Shown here in pieces: positions 34,618 to 42,932 of a stretch of DNA of 64,000 bases. Numbering within the stretch: the stretch's first letter is position 1; each line of letters starts with the position of its first letter. This DNA comes from Streptomyces sp. NBC_00490. GTDB taxonomy: Bacteria > Actinomycetota > Actinomycetes > Streptomycetales > Streptomycetaceae. Where the stretch lies: NCBI RefSeq assembly GCF_036013645.1, contig NZ_CP107870.1:124001-188000 (forward strand), written 5' to 3'. The position numbers were made by a program, and so were the translations under genes. The notes under the pieces are model-generated. The model saw only the letters and a program-made list of their open reading frames with translations, had not been told where the DNA came from and did not search any database.

Positions 34618-35616
34618 TCACAGGTCCTCGACCACCGTGACGACCGCCTCCAGCACGGCCCGTCCCCCCTGGGCCAGGGTCAGGGTGACGGGGCTGAGTC
34701 TGCGGCCCTCGGCGTCCCGTCCGCACAGCCCGACCACCGCCGCGCACCGCATCGCCACGTCCGGCTCCGCGTACCCGCGGAAGTGGACCTTCAGCGAGCC
34801 CAAGGTGCACCGGTCGGTGGCCAGTTGGTGCATGCGCCCGGCGGCGAGCAATGCGGTCTGGCGCAACGCCTCGAGCTGGACGAGGGCCGGCACATGGCCC
34901 TCGGCCGCGCCGTCGGGCAGCGGCCAGCTGTCGGGGATGCGCACGGTGGCCGACAGTCGGCCGTGCGTGAGGTCGAAGGGGCCGTGCACCAGGACGGTTT
35001 CCGGGTGGCTGCGCCCCACCTCGGCGGGGTCGGCCGGCTGGCCGGCGGCGGACTCGCCGGTGGGCGCGGTCAGTGCGGTCGCGAGGCTGAGCACGCGGTG
35101 GTTGCGGTGCACCACCGGCGGCAGGAACACCACGTCGGCGCTGCCCGAGCCGCACGGCACGTCATCGATGCTCAGCACGGTGCTGAACCGAAGGGAGCGC
35201 GGCACCCCGTCGATGACCTTGTCGGGACGCACCCGCAGCTCGCTGGTGAGCAGCGCGGGGCGTTCGCGGGCGTCCGCGGTGGCGCGCCAGGCGGAGATGT
35301 CCCGGGTGGCGACGGCGACCCGGTAGAAGACGGCGGTGCGGTTGGCGGGCACCGAGAAGTGGGTCTGCCCGATGAACTCGCCGGTTTCCCGGACCATCTC
35401 GACGGCCGTCTGCAGGTCGTGGAAGCGGTGGGGGCCGGCGGCGACGAGCGGGTGGCCGGTGGTGAGCTCCCCGGTCAGCACGAACTCCTGGCGGTGGTCC
35501 GCGGTCGCGTCGGACAGGCCGAACGGCTCCCAGGAGCGCTGGCGGTGGACCAGGCTGCGGGTGCCGCCGCCGGGTGCCGGCGGGTCGGCCAGCGCGGAGT
35601 GACTCATGCCGTCCAT
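34618..35616 (-). CDS. AfsA-like hotdog protein (second copy)
   Basis: The 332-residue AfsA-domain protein has two hotdog-like halves. The first carries HPLVAAGPHRFHDLQTAVEM and GEFIGQTHFSVPANRTAVFY; the second carries VPALVQLEALRQTALLAAGR. It is the last gene of a minus-strand group (AfsA-like, HypE-like, LuxR, this gene) and only 21 bp from the convergent PPTase. It resembles the copy at 38.1-39.1 kb more than the canonical AfsA at 14.1 kb. It may therefore make a different signal or act as a pathway dehydratase/acyltransferase-like enzyme. The start at 35616 is preferred over an ATG three codons later because AAGGCGG precedes it. Confidence 0.85.
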   Translation of the reverse strand: MDGMSHSALADPPAPGGGTRSLVHRQRSWEPFGLSDATADHRQEFVLTGELTTGHPLVAAGPHRFHDLQTAVEMVRETGEFIGQTHFSVPANRTAVFYRVAVATRDISAWRATADARERPALLTSELRVRPDKVIDGVPRSLRFSTVLSIDDVPCGSGSADVVFLPPVVHRNHRVLSLATALTAPTGESAAGQPADPAEVGRSHPETVLVHGPFDLTHGRLSATVRIPDSWPLPDGAAEGHVPALVQLEALRQTALLAAGRMHQLATDRCTLGSLKVHFRGYAEPDVAMRCAAVVGLCGRDAEGRRLSPVTLTLAQGGRAVLEAVVTVVEDL

Positions 35617-35816
35617 GCCGTCACCGCCTTTTGTCGCGTTGCGCCGCGATCCGGCCCCGGAAGTGGGCCCTGAGGCCGGACCGCGGCCTTATGCCGCCTG
35701 TTTCAGGGTGGCGGTGACGCGGGGTGGGCACCAGTGCGGACCGGCGGCAGCAAGCTGCGCGGCAGCAACTTCCGCGCCGGGAGCCGCCGTTGGAGCCCTC
35801 GCGGGCGGCCCTCCGG

Positions 35817-36854
35817 TCAGGGCGGCGGCGCGGGGGCGGAGCCGGGGAACAGGCCGGAGATCACCGCGTTCACCCCGGCCTGGAAGCGGCTGGTGGCGTC
35901 CAGCTCCTCCATGATCTCCGAGATGTGGCGGCGGCAGGTGCGCACCGACATGCCGAGCCTGCGGGCCACCATCTCGTCCTTGTAGCCCTGGGCCATCAGC
36001 TTGACGATGGCCCACTTCACATCGTCGGAGATGTCGGTGTGCTCCTCGGCGTCGGGCTCGAACGGGGTGGCCTGCAACCACAGATGGTCGTAGAGCTTGC
36101 ACAGGAACGCGACCAGGGTCGGTTCGCGCACCACGATGGCTCCCGGTGGGCGCCCCTCGACGCCCTGTTCGGGCAGGAACACGATCTCCCGGTCGTAGAT
36201 GATCATGCGGTCGACCAGTTGGTCCGTGGTGCGTACCTCGGCGCCGAGCGCGGTGACATCGCGTATGTACGCGGTGTTGGCGAGGTCTCCGCGCACGGTG
36301 TGCTGGTAGATGTGCTGGACCCGGATGCCACGGGCGAGGCGCTCGGCGGTGATGCTGCGTGCGCTCTCCAGCAGGTGGTTGGGGCGCGGGCCGCCGGGCT
36401 GGACGGTGAGGACCTCGGTGCGGCAGCGGTCCCCGCAGTCCTTCAGGAGGGCTTCGACGACGAGGTAGTCGCTGATGATGTCGAAGGACTCCATCGGGTT
36501 GCGCTGCCGGCGGCTCTCGAAGTAGGCCGGCAGCAGGGCGAGCAGGCCGTCGCGGGTCCGCGAGACGGACTGCTGCAGTTCGCGGATCTGCTCCTCGGCG
36601 GGCCCGACCAGGTTCGCGGCCGCCGCGTCGGGGCTCACCGGCACGAGGACGTCGGGTGAGCCGGGCATCGGACGCAACAGGCACAGGCGCACCAGCTGTT
36701 GACCGATGGTGTCCGCCTGCTCGAGCGGGATGCCGACCGCCTGTGCGATGTGCTCGGGCGCGTAGCGACCGGCGTGGACGGCTTCCCGGTACGCCGCTAT
36801 CCCCCTTTCGTCCAGCTCATCGAAAGCGGCGTCAGAAAGGGATATTTCCGGCAT
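35817..36854 (-). CDS. LuxR-family transcriptional regulator with TrmB-like N-terminus
   Basis: The 345-residue regulator has an N-terminal winged-helix-like segment (about 5-60, DELDERGIAAYREAVHAGRY), a central sensor-like region without a recognised ligand pocket, and a C-terminal LuxR HTH (WAIVKLMAQGYKDEMVARRL, GMSVRTCRRHISEIMEELDA) at about 278-325. It has no phospho-acceptor receiver, so control is not two-component in type. It sits between the HypE-like and AfsA-like genes on the same strand, 81 bp from the former, and is probably part of that operon. That position makes it a candidate cluster regulator or the receptor for a signal made by the adjacent AfsA-like proteins. Confidence 0.88.
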   Translation of the reverse strand: MPEISLSDAAFDELDERGIAAYREAVHAGRYAPEHIAQAVGIPLEQADTIGQQLVRLCLLRPMPGSPDVLVPVSPDAAAANLVGPAEEQIRELQQSVSRTRDGLLALLPAYFESRRQRNPMESFDIISDYLVVEALLKDCGDRCRTEVLTVQPGGPRPNHLLESARSITAERLARGIRVQHIYQHTVRGDLANTAYIRDVTALGAEVRTTDQLVDRMIIYDREIVFLPEQGVEGRPPGAIVVREPTLVAFLCKLYDHLWLQATPFEPDAEEHTDISDDVKWAIVKLMAQGYKDEMVARRLGMSVRTCRRHISEIMEELDATSRFQAGVNAVISGLFPGSAPAPPP

Positions 36855-36935
36855 CCTGCGTTTACCCCCCGCGGAATGGAAATCAGTCGCCAGGCAACCT
36901 TACGGGCCCGGGAACCGGTCCCGGGCCTGCTCGGG

Positions 36936-37964
36936 TCAGGCCAGCCGGGCGGGCGGCTCGGGCGCGGACCCGAGGGGGATCGTGTGTCCGTCGGCGAGTG
37001 CCAGCTCGACCCGGTGGCGGCCGGGCGGCGTCACCTCGCCGACGACGGCGGCATCACGGCCGTACGGGTGGGCGCGCAGCGCGGCCAGGACGTCGTCCGA
37101 GGCCTCGGCGGCGACGACGAGACACACACAACTCGCGGTCGCCGCGTGCACGGGGTCGACGCCGAGCTCGTCGAGGGCCACACGCACCTCGTAGTGCACC
37201 GGCAGCGCCACCTCCTCGACGCGCAGGCCCAGGCCCGTACCGGCCGCGTACGCGTGCAGGGCGCCGACCAGCCCGGCCCGGCCCACGACGCGCACCGCGC
37301 GCAACGCACCGCCGGCTCCCGTGCCGCGCACCTGCTCCAGCAGCCCGGCAAGCGGTACGCACTCGGCGGAGACCACACCCTCGTGCCCGAGCCCTGCCCG
37401 GGCCGACAACAGATGGGCGCCGAAACCGCCGAGCGGGGCGCTGACCAGGAGGCGGTCGCCCGCCCGTGGCGGTGTCTCCTGCCCGGCACCGGCCGGCAGG
37501 ACTCCCAGTCCGGCGGTGTGCAGATAGATCTGGTCGGCCTCACCCGCACGCACCACACGGGCGTCCACGTCGAGGACCACCACCCCGGCCGCCTCGGCGA
37601 TGTCGCGGACCGAGTCGGCCACGCGGCGCACCTGACGCAGCGGCAGGCCCGCCTCGACCACCGCCGACACCGACAGACCGAGGGGACGCGCGCCCGCGGC
37701 CGCCAGTTCGTTGACCGCGCCGCACGCCGCGACCTGGCCTATGTCGCCGTCGCCGTAGAACGGCGGATCGGTCACGTACGTCCCCGACAGCAGCAGGGGC
37801 CGGCCCTCACCCAGCGGCGGGCACGGTCCGCGTGCGCCGTCGAGCGCGTCCCGCAGGAACGCCCGCAGCCCGCCGCCGGCCCTGCCGTCGAGGTCGTCCG
37901 GCAGCGCTACGTGCCCGGCCAGGGCCAGGGCGGACCCGGGGGAGAAGGCAGTACCGGCAGTCAT
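36936..37964 (-). CDS. HypE-like AIR-synthase-family protein
   Basis: The 342-residue protein follows the HypE/PurM fold from end to end: DPPFYGDGDIGQVAACGAVN (compare HypE DPLFFPGGNIG), the GARPLGLSVSAVVEAGLPL region, RAGDRLLVSAPLGGFGAHLL and, late, HPYGRDAAVVGEV. HypE dehydrates a carbamoyl-cysteine at its own C-terminal Cys to make the cyanide ligand of NiFe-hydrogenase. Here the C-terminus ends PPARLA with no Cys. The ATP/Mg site is altered: SGTYV replaces the expected TDSYV, and RVVGRAG replaces RDATRGG (comparison from memory of E. coli HypE). No hydrogenase or other hyp gene is near. The function is therefore probably repurposed within the cluster. Confidence 0.82.
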   Translation of the reverse strand: MTAGTAFSPGSALALAGHVALPDDLDGRAGGGLRAFLRDALDGARGPCPPLGEGRPLLLSGTYVTDPPFYGDGDIGQVAACGAVNELAAAGARPLGLSVSAVVEAGLPLRQVRRVADSVRDIAEAAGVVVLDVDARVVRAGEADQIYLHTAGLGVLPAGAGQETPPRAGDRLLVSAPLGGFGAHLLSARAGLGHEGVVSAECVPLAGLLEQVRGTGAGGALRAVRVVGRAGLVGALHAYAAGTGLGLRVEEVALPVHYEVRVALDELGVDPVHAATASCVCLVVAAEASDDVLAALRAHPYGRDAAVVGEVTPPGRHRVELALADGHTIPLGSAPEPPARLA

Positions 37965-38115
37965 GAGGGCTTGGCACCTCTTCGTACGGTCGGCGGACAG
38001 GGGCGGGCCGGGGCCCGGGGTGCGGGGCCGAGCCGCAGGCGGGCGGCCGGACGGTAGCCGTCGGGCCCGTGGTCGCCGCCCGCGCCACCGTGCGCGGCGC
38101 GGCGCGGAAACCGGC

Positions 38116-39072
38116 TCACCCGGCCTCCGCCGTCACCGCCTCCGCCTGCGCGGTGGTCCGTCCTGCCTGGCGCAGGGTGAGCAGGACCCGGGTCAGGCGG
38201 CGGCCCAGGGCATCGATCCCGCCGGGCGCGCTGCGGGCGGTGCAGGTGAGGGGCAGGTCCAGTTCGGCGTGGCCGCGCAGGTGGACCGACAGCCACGTCA
38301 GGGCCGTCGCGCACGGCGCGGCCCCGTCGGAGGCGACGGCCAGCAACGTGCTCTGGCGCAGGGCCTCCACGAGCAGCAGGCCGGGTACCGAGTCGGTGGC
38401 CTCCGTGAAGAAGACCGGGTGGGACGGGTCCACCAGGACGGTCGTGGTGAGCGTCGACGCCTGACGCACCGGCTCCGAGACGACCACGTTGTCCGGGGTG
38501 CACCGGCCGACCAGCGAGGGGGCGGCGGGCCGGGTGCCGGGGCGTGGACCGCCGGCGTCGGGCGTGCGGACCAGGGCCCCGAGGCGACTGGTGGCGCGGT
38601 GGTTGCGGGCCACCGTCGGGGTGACGAAGACGAGTTCGGCCGAGCCGGTGCAGGCTTCGGCGCCCTCCAGCCGCAACGTCCCGCCCAGCCGCAGGCTGCG
38701 CGGCACACCGGCCACCGTCCGGGTCGGCTCGGCCCGCATCTCCAGAGCCAGCCGGGCGCCCTCGGCGCAGTCCTGCCAGACGGCGGGATCGGACACGCGC
38801 AGTGCGAACCGGTAGAACAGCGCGGGCCGTTCGACCGGCACCCCGAAGTGACGGTGCCCGACGTGCAGGCCGGCCCGGCGGACCAGCTCCACGAAGACCA
38901 GGGGGTCGTGCAGGCCCGGGGTGTCGTTGAACAGCGGGTGCCCGAGCGGCATGTCGTCGCGCAGGACGAAGCGCTGTTCACCGGCCGGGGCGCTGTGCGG
39001 GTGCTCGCTGTGGACCAGGCGCCGGGCGACAGCGGTGGTGTCCAGAGCGCCGAGGACTGCGTGCTGGGACAT
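38116..39072 (-). CDS. AfsA-like hotdog protein (third copy)
   Basis: The 318-residue AfsA-domain protein has HPLFNDTPGLHDPLVFVELV and HVGHRHFGVPVERPALFYRF in the first half. SVPGLLLVEALRQSTLLAVA lies in the second. It is paralogous to the copy at 34.6-35.6 kb (shared layout and ALFYRxAxRxxDxxxW segment). It is the first gene of the minus-strand four-gene group; GAGGAG precedes the ATG. True AfsA proteins condense a ketoacyl chain with dihydroxyacetone phosphate. Whether these two divergent copies do so, or work on a cluster intermediate, is open. Confidence 0.85.
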   Translation of the reverse strand: MSQHAVLGALDTTAVARRLVHSEHPHSAPAGEQRFVLRDDMPLGHPLFNDTPGLHDPLVFVELVRRAGLHVGHRHFGVPVERPALFYRFALRVSDPAVWQDCAEGARLALEMRAEPTRTVAGVPRSLRLGGTLRLEGAEACTGSAELVFVTPTVARNHRATSRLGALVRTPDAGGPRPGTRPAAPSLVGRCTPDNVVVSEPVRQASTLTTTVLVDPSHPVFFTEATDSVPGLLLVEALRQSTLLAVASDGAAPCATALTWLSVHLRGHAELDLPLTCTARSAPGGIDALGRRLTRVLLTLRQAGRTTAQAEAVTAEAG

Positions 39073-39478
39073 GGTCGGCTCCTCGGTAAGGGCGGGCCGA
39101 TGGTGCCCGGCGTCACGGGTCCGGTGGTGCTTCGGGAGGCGGGCGGCCCACCGGACTGCGCACCAGCCTCGCCACTTCGCGGGCCCGGGCCAAGTAGATG
39201 GCGATGGCAGCAAGTTGCGTCGCAGGCATTCCTTGTCCCTGCCGCTGCCGGCGGGGCCCGCCCCACGTCCCGCCGCCCGGGGCTTTCCCCGACCGGTGAA
39301 ACGGCCGCTCGCTCGCGGCTTTAGCCATACGCAGGTCGCGCTGCCCAGACTCACCGGCGCAGGGTCCGTTCCCTGCACCACGGTTCTGCACCCCTCAACC
39401 CGAGCGGCGCACCACTCAGGCGTCCCTGCCCATCGTCAGGAAGGTCATGTTCATGATCGAGCCTTTGGACGTACGCCC
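39073..39478. other. Divergent promoter region, 406 bp
   Basis: This separates the minus-strand AfsA-like group from the plus-strand aminotransferase operon. It contains a 38-codon minus-strand frame (39113-39229, starting MPATQLAAIAIYLARAREVA) with only a weak ribosome site, and a GGCTTTAGCC decamer that also occurs in the SARP-type box before the ACP gene. No ARE or clear 11-bp repeat was found. Confidence 0.4.
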
Positions 39479-39482
39479 GTGA
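39447..39482 (+). CDS. Possible 11-codon leader peptide
   Basis: ATG at 39447 (AGGAAGG 3-9 bp upstream) reads MFMIEPLDVRP and stops at a TGA overlapping the GTG of the next frame. It may be an upstream leader that controls translation of the operon, or chance. Confidence 0.25.
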   Translation: MFMIEPLDVRP

Positions 39483-39745
39483 GCGTCACCGTCCGGGCAC
39501 CGGCCAAGGCCGACCTCCCTCTCGCCATGCGCCCGCAGCGGGGGAGCGGCCCTCGCCTCCCCCTGCGCAGCGACCGGCCGAGCCCGGTCCTTTGGGACAT
39601 GGCCGACGGCAGTGCGGACGCCGCTGCCCTCCCGCGGTCGTCCCGTCGGACGGTGCACACCGCCCAGGCCCCGGCACCGGGCGTGACCGTGCCGATGGAC
39701 ACCGCGCACCGCGGCGGTCCCTCTATCCGTGAAGGAGCAGCGTGA
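39479..39745 (+). CDS. Possible 88-residue protein coupled to the aminotransferase gene
   Basis: The frame begins VSVTVRAPAKADLPLAMRPQ and ends HRGGPSIREGAA. It starts at a GTG overlapping the stop of an 11-codon leader, and its own TGA overlaps the GTG of the first DegT gene. That chain of GTGA junctions resembles real coupling elsewhere in this operon. The composition is polar and lacks any recognised domain, and no paralogue is seen. It could be the untranslated leader of the operon. Confidence 0.3.
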   Translation: MSVTVRAPAKADLPLAMRPQRGSGPRLPLRSDRPSPVLWDMADGSADAAALPRSSRRTVHTAQAPAPGVTVPMDTAHRGGPSIREGAA

Positions 39746-40941
39746 ACAGTGTGGCGACGCCGGCCCCGGCCGGCGCACAGACCGCGGCCGGGGTGCCGTT
39801 CTTCTCCCAGGCGGCCACCTTCGAACGGCTGTGGCCGCAGATCGCGGCCCACACCTCGGACGTGCTGGAACGCGGCAAGTACTCGCACGGCCGCAAGGTC
39901 CTGGAACTGGAACGCGCGATCGCCGAGTACACCGGGGCCCGGCACGCCATCGCCGTGAACAACGGCACCGACGCCCTGGTGCTCCTGCTGCGGGCGGCCG
40001 GCGTGCAGCGCGGCGACGAGGTGGTGGTGCCCGCCTTCACCTTCGCGGCGACCGCCACATCGGTGGCCCTGGCCGGAGCCACGCCGGTCTTCGCCGACGT
40101 CGACCCGGTGACGTACGCGATGGACCCGGCGTCCTTCGCCCGTGCGGTGACCGAGCGCACGAAGGCCGTCATGCCGGCCCATCTGTTCACCCAGCTCGCC
40201 GACATGGACGCGATCGGCGAGATCGCCGCCGCGCACGGCGTGACCGTCCTGGAGGACAGCGCCGAGTCGATCGGCATGCGCTGGAACGGCAAGCACGCCG
40301 GCCTCCTCGGGCGCGGTGGCGTCCTGTCGTTCTTCCCCACCAAGACCCTCGGCGCCATCGGCGACGCGGGCATGATCCTCACCGACGACGAGGAAGTCGC
40401 CGAGCGGGCCGGGATCCTGCGCCACCACGGTCGTATGGGCAAGACCATCGACCACATCGCCGGCATCTCCAACCTGTCCGGCGCCTCCGGCACCAACTCC
40501 AAGATGGACGACATCCAGGCGGCCGTCCTCCTGGCGAAACTGACGGACCTGGACCGCGACATCGCCCGCCGCGCCCAGCTCGCCGAGGCCTACACCGAGC
40601 GCCTCAAGGACATCCCGGGCGTCCTGCGCGTGCCCACCGTCGTGGAGCGCGCGGTCCCCACCACCCCGGTCTTCTACGTCTACGAGATCGAGGTCGAGCG
40701 GCGCGACGAACTCGTCGCCCACCTGACCGCGCGCGGCATCGGCACCGAGACGTACTACCCGATCCCGCTGCACGTACAGCCCTGCTTCGCCGAACTCGGC
40801 TACAGCGAGGGCGACTTCCCGGTCGCGGAGGCCGCCTGCCGCAACGCCGTGGCGCTGCCGTTCTATCCGGACCTGACCGAGGCACAGCTCGACCTCGTCG
40901 CCGACGCCGTCCGGGATTTCTTCCAGGGGAGCCAGCTGTGA
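39742..40941 (+). CDS. DegT/DnrJ/EryC1/StrS aminotransferase 1
   Basis: The 399-residue PLP enzyme is of the sugar-aminotransferase class and converts a keto group, typically of an NDP-sugar or a cyclitol, to an amine with Glu or Gln as donor. PLP-site features are NNGTDALVLLL (about 73-83), VLEDSAES (169-176) and the Schiff-base Lys201 in FFPTKTLGAIGDAGM. The GTG is supported by AAGGAG and overlaps the stop of a possible upstream ORF. The second aminotransferase follows with a 4-bp overlap. Together with the dehydrogenase at 45.6 kb the genes suggest an amino-sugar or amino-uronate moiety; the substrate is inferred. Confidence 0.92.
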   Translation: MNSVATPAPAGAQTAAGVPFFSQAATFERLWPQIAAHTSDVLERGKYSHGRKVLELERAIAEYTGARHAIAVNNGTDALVLLLRAAGVQRGDEVVVPAFTFAATATSVALAGATPVFADVDPVTYAMDPASFARAVTERTKAVMPAHLFTQLADMDAIGEIAAAHGVTVLEDSAESIGMRWNGKHAGLLGRGGVLSFFPTKTLGAIGDAGMILTDDEEVAERAGILRHHGRMGKTIDHIAGISNLSGASGTNSKMDDIQAAVLLAKLTDLDRDIARRAQLAEAYTERLKDIPGVLRVPTVVERAVPTTPVFYVYEIEVERRDELVAHLTARGIGTETYYPIPLHVQPCFAELGYSEGDFPVAEAACRNAVALPFYPDLTEAQLDLVADAVRDFFQGSQL

Positions 40942-42056
40942 GGACACTGCCCTTCTTCCCGCCCGACCTCTTCGAGGCGGACCGCGACGCGTTGCTCAAG
41001 GCGATGTTCGACGTGGGCACCGACCCCGAGCAGCGCTTCATCCTCGGCCGCCGCACCGCCGAGTTCGAGCAGGAGATCAAGAAGGCCACCGGCGCCCACG
41101 ACGTCGTGGCGTGCGGCAGCGGCACCGGCGGCCTGGAACTGGCCGTCGGCGCCCTGGACATCGGGCCCGGCGACGAGGTCATCGTCCCCGCGTTCTGCTG
41201 CCAGCCGGTCGCATCGTCCGTCATCAACGCGGGCGCCACACCCGTCTTCGCCGACGTCGACCCGTGGACGATGGTCATCGACCCCGACTCGGTGGAGTCC
41301 CTCATCACCGAGCGCACCCGCGCGGTGCTGCCGGCCCACCTGTTCAACATCATGGCGGACATGCCGCGGATCAACGAGATCGCGCGGCACCACGACATCG
41401 CGGTGATCGAGGACGCGGCCGTCGTCCAGGGCGCGGAACTCGACGGGGTCCCGGCCGGCCGCTGGGGCACCCTCGGCGTCTTCTCCTTCTTCCAGGTCAA
41501 GGCGTTCGGCACGGCCGGCGAGGGCGGCGTCGTCCTCACCGACGACCCCGAACTGGCCCGCGCCGTGCGGATGCTGCGCAACCACGGTCAGGACGGCGTG
41601 AACCGCTTCCTGCACCACCGCGTCGGCCGCAACAGCCGCTTCGACGAGGTCATCGCGGCCTTCCAGATGCACCGGCTGCCCACCCTCGCCGACCGCCTGG
41701 AACGCCGCGCCACCATCGCGGACTACTACACCGAGCGGTTCGCCCCGCTGGCCGAGCGAGGCGTCAAAGCGCCGCCCGCCGGCCGCAACGGCCGCTGCTT
41801 CTACGTCTATTCGATCCAGGTGTCCCGCCGCGAGGACCTTCGCGCCTACCTGACCGAGCACGGCATCGGCTCGCACGTCTACTACCCCACGCCGCTGCCG
41901 CTGCAGCCCGCCTTCAACGCCTGGGCCCCCGAGGGTGCCGACTGGCCGAACGCGCGCTGGGCCAGCCGGTCGAACCTGGCCATCCCGATCTGGCCGCACC
42001 TGACCGACGCCGACGTCGAGCGCATCGCCGACACCATCTGCGACTTCTTCGCCTAA
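40938..42056 (+). CDS. DegT/DnrJ/EryC1/StrS aminotransferase 2
   Basis: The 372-residue homologue of the preceding gene has Lys188 in FFQVKAFGTAGEGGVVL as PLP lysine, VIEDAAVVQG in place of EDSAES, and a Cys-rich IVPAFCCQPVASSVINAG loop over the cofactor. It is only moderately similar to aminotransferase 1, so the two probably act on different positions or one is specialised. It starts VRTLPFFPPDLF at a GTG overlapping the upstream stop (GTGA), and the two are likely made in equal amounts. It precedes the methyltransferase gene by 21 bp. Confidence 0.92.
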   Translation: MRTLPFFPPDLFEADRDALLKAMFDVGTDPEQRFILGRRTAEFEQEIKKATGAHDVVACGSGTGGLELAVGALDIGPGDEVIVPAFCCQPVASSVINAGATPVFADVDPWTMVIDPDSVESLITERTRAVLPAHLFNIMADMPRINEIARHHDIAVIEDAAVVQGAELDGVPAGRWGTLGVFSFFQVKAFGTAGEGGVVLTDDPELARAVRMLRNHGQDGVNRFLHHRVGRNSRFDEVIAAFQMHRLPTLADRLERRATIADYYTERFAPLAERGVKAPPAGRNGRCFYVYSIQVSRREDLRAYLTEHGIGSHVYYPTPLPLQPAFNAWAPEGADWPNARWASRSNLAIPIWPHLTDADVERIADTICDFFA

Positions 42057-42077
42057 GGACCCGGAGGGCCACCTGTC

Positions 42078-42896
42078 ATGACGACAACCGTCCAGAGCGC
42101 CGACGCCTCACAGGAGTACGTCTTCGACTCCTCGTGGGACAAGGAGACCGAGCGGCTGATCACCAACGAGGCCATCTGGGACCCGGGCACCTTCGAGCGC
42201 TTCGAGAAACTCGGCGTGAGCGAGGGCTGGCATGTCCTGGAGGTCGGCGCCGGCTCCGGCGCGGCCGCCCGCCGCCTCGCCCAGCTGGTCGGACCCACCG
42301 GCCGGGCGGTCGCCGCCGACCTGAAGACCGTGCGCCTGCTCGAGGACCAGAAAAAGGGCACCCTCGACGTCTGGGAGATCGACATCCGCGAGGACGAACT
42401 CCCCGAGAACTCCTTCGACCTGGTGCACGCGCGGATGCTGGTGCAGCACCTGCCCGGCCGCCAGGCCGTCATCGACAAGTTCGTGCGCGCCCTGCGCCCC
42501 GGCGGCCTGCTGTTCCTGGAGGACACCGACTCCTCCACCCTGTTCCGCTCCGCGTCCGGCGAGGACTTCCTCCAGGACGTACGCGCTGCCGGCTACGGAC
42601 TGATGCGCGAAGCCGGCCACGACCCGCGCGGCGGCCACGTCGACCTGGAACTGGCGCTCGCCTCCGGCCTCGAGGACGTCACCGCCGAGGGCCGCGTGGT
42701 CATGGTGCGCGGTGGCTCCGAACAGGCCCGCCACTACCAGCTGTGGCTGGAGTTCATGGCCCCCCAGATCGTCGCCGCCGGCCTGGTCACCCAGGAACGC
42801 ATCACCGAGGCGATCACCGAGATGGGCGACCCGTCCCACAACTGGCTCAGCCAGGTCCAGATATCCACCGTCGGCCGCAAGCCCCGCACGGCCTGA
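42078..42896 (+). CDS. SAM-dependent class I methyltransferase
   Basis: The 272-residue methyltransferase has motif I LEVGAGSGAAARRLA (54-68), an acidic strand-2 end (VAADLKTV), the post-I RMLVQHLPGRQAVIDKFVRA and LRPGGLLFLEDTDSS. It would methylate an O, N or C atom of the cluster's product. Class I small-molecule methyltransferases with this layout do not reveal the acceptor. It lies inside the operon between the aminotransferases and the prenyltransferase. The SAM-supply pair at the left edge could serve it. Confidence 0.93.
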   Translation: MTTTVQSADASQEYVFDSSWDKETERLITNEAIWDPGTFERFEKLGVSEGWHVLEVGAGSGAAARRLAQLVGPTGRAVAADLKTVRLLEDQKKGTLDVWEIDIREDELPENSFDLVHARMLVQHLPGRQAVIDKFVRALRPGGLLFLEDTDSSTLFRSASGEDFLQDVRAAGYGLMREAGHDPRGGHVDLELALASGLEDVTAEGRVVMVRGGSEQARHYQLWLEFMAPQIVAAGLVTQERITEAITEMGDPSHNWLSQVQISTVGRKPRTA

Positions 42897-42932
42897 CGGC
42901 CACTCAAGACGACGAAGAGAGGAGGAGCGGAC

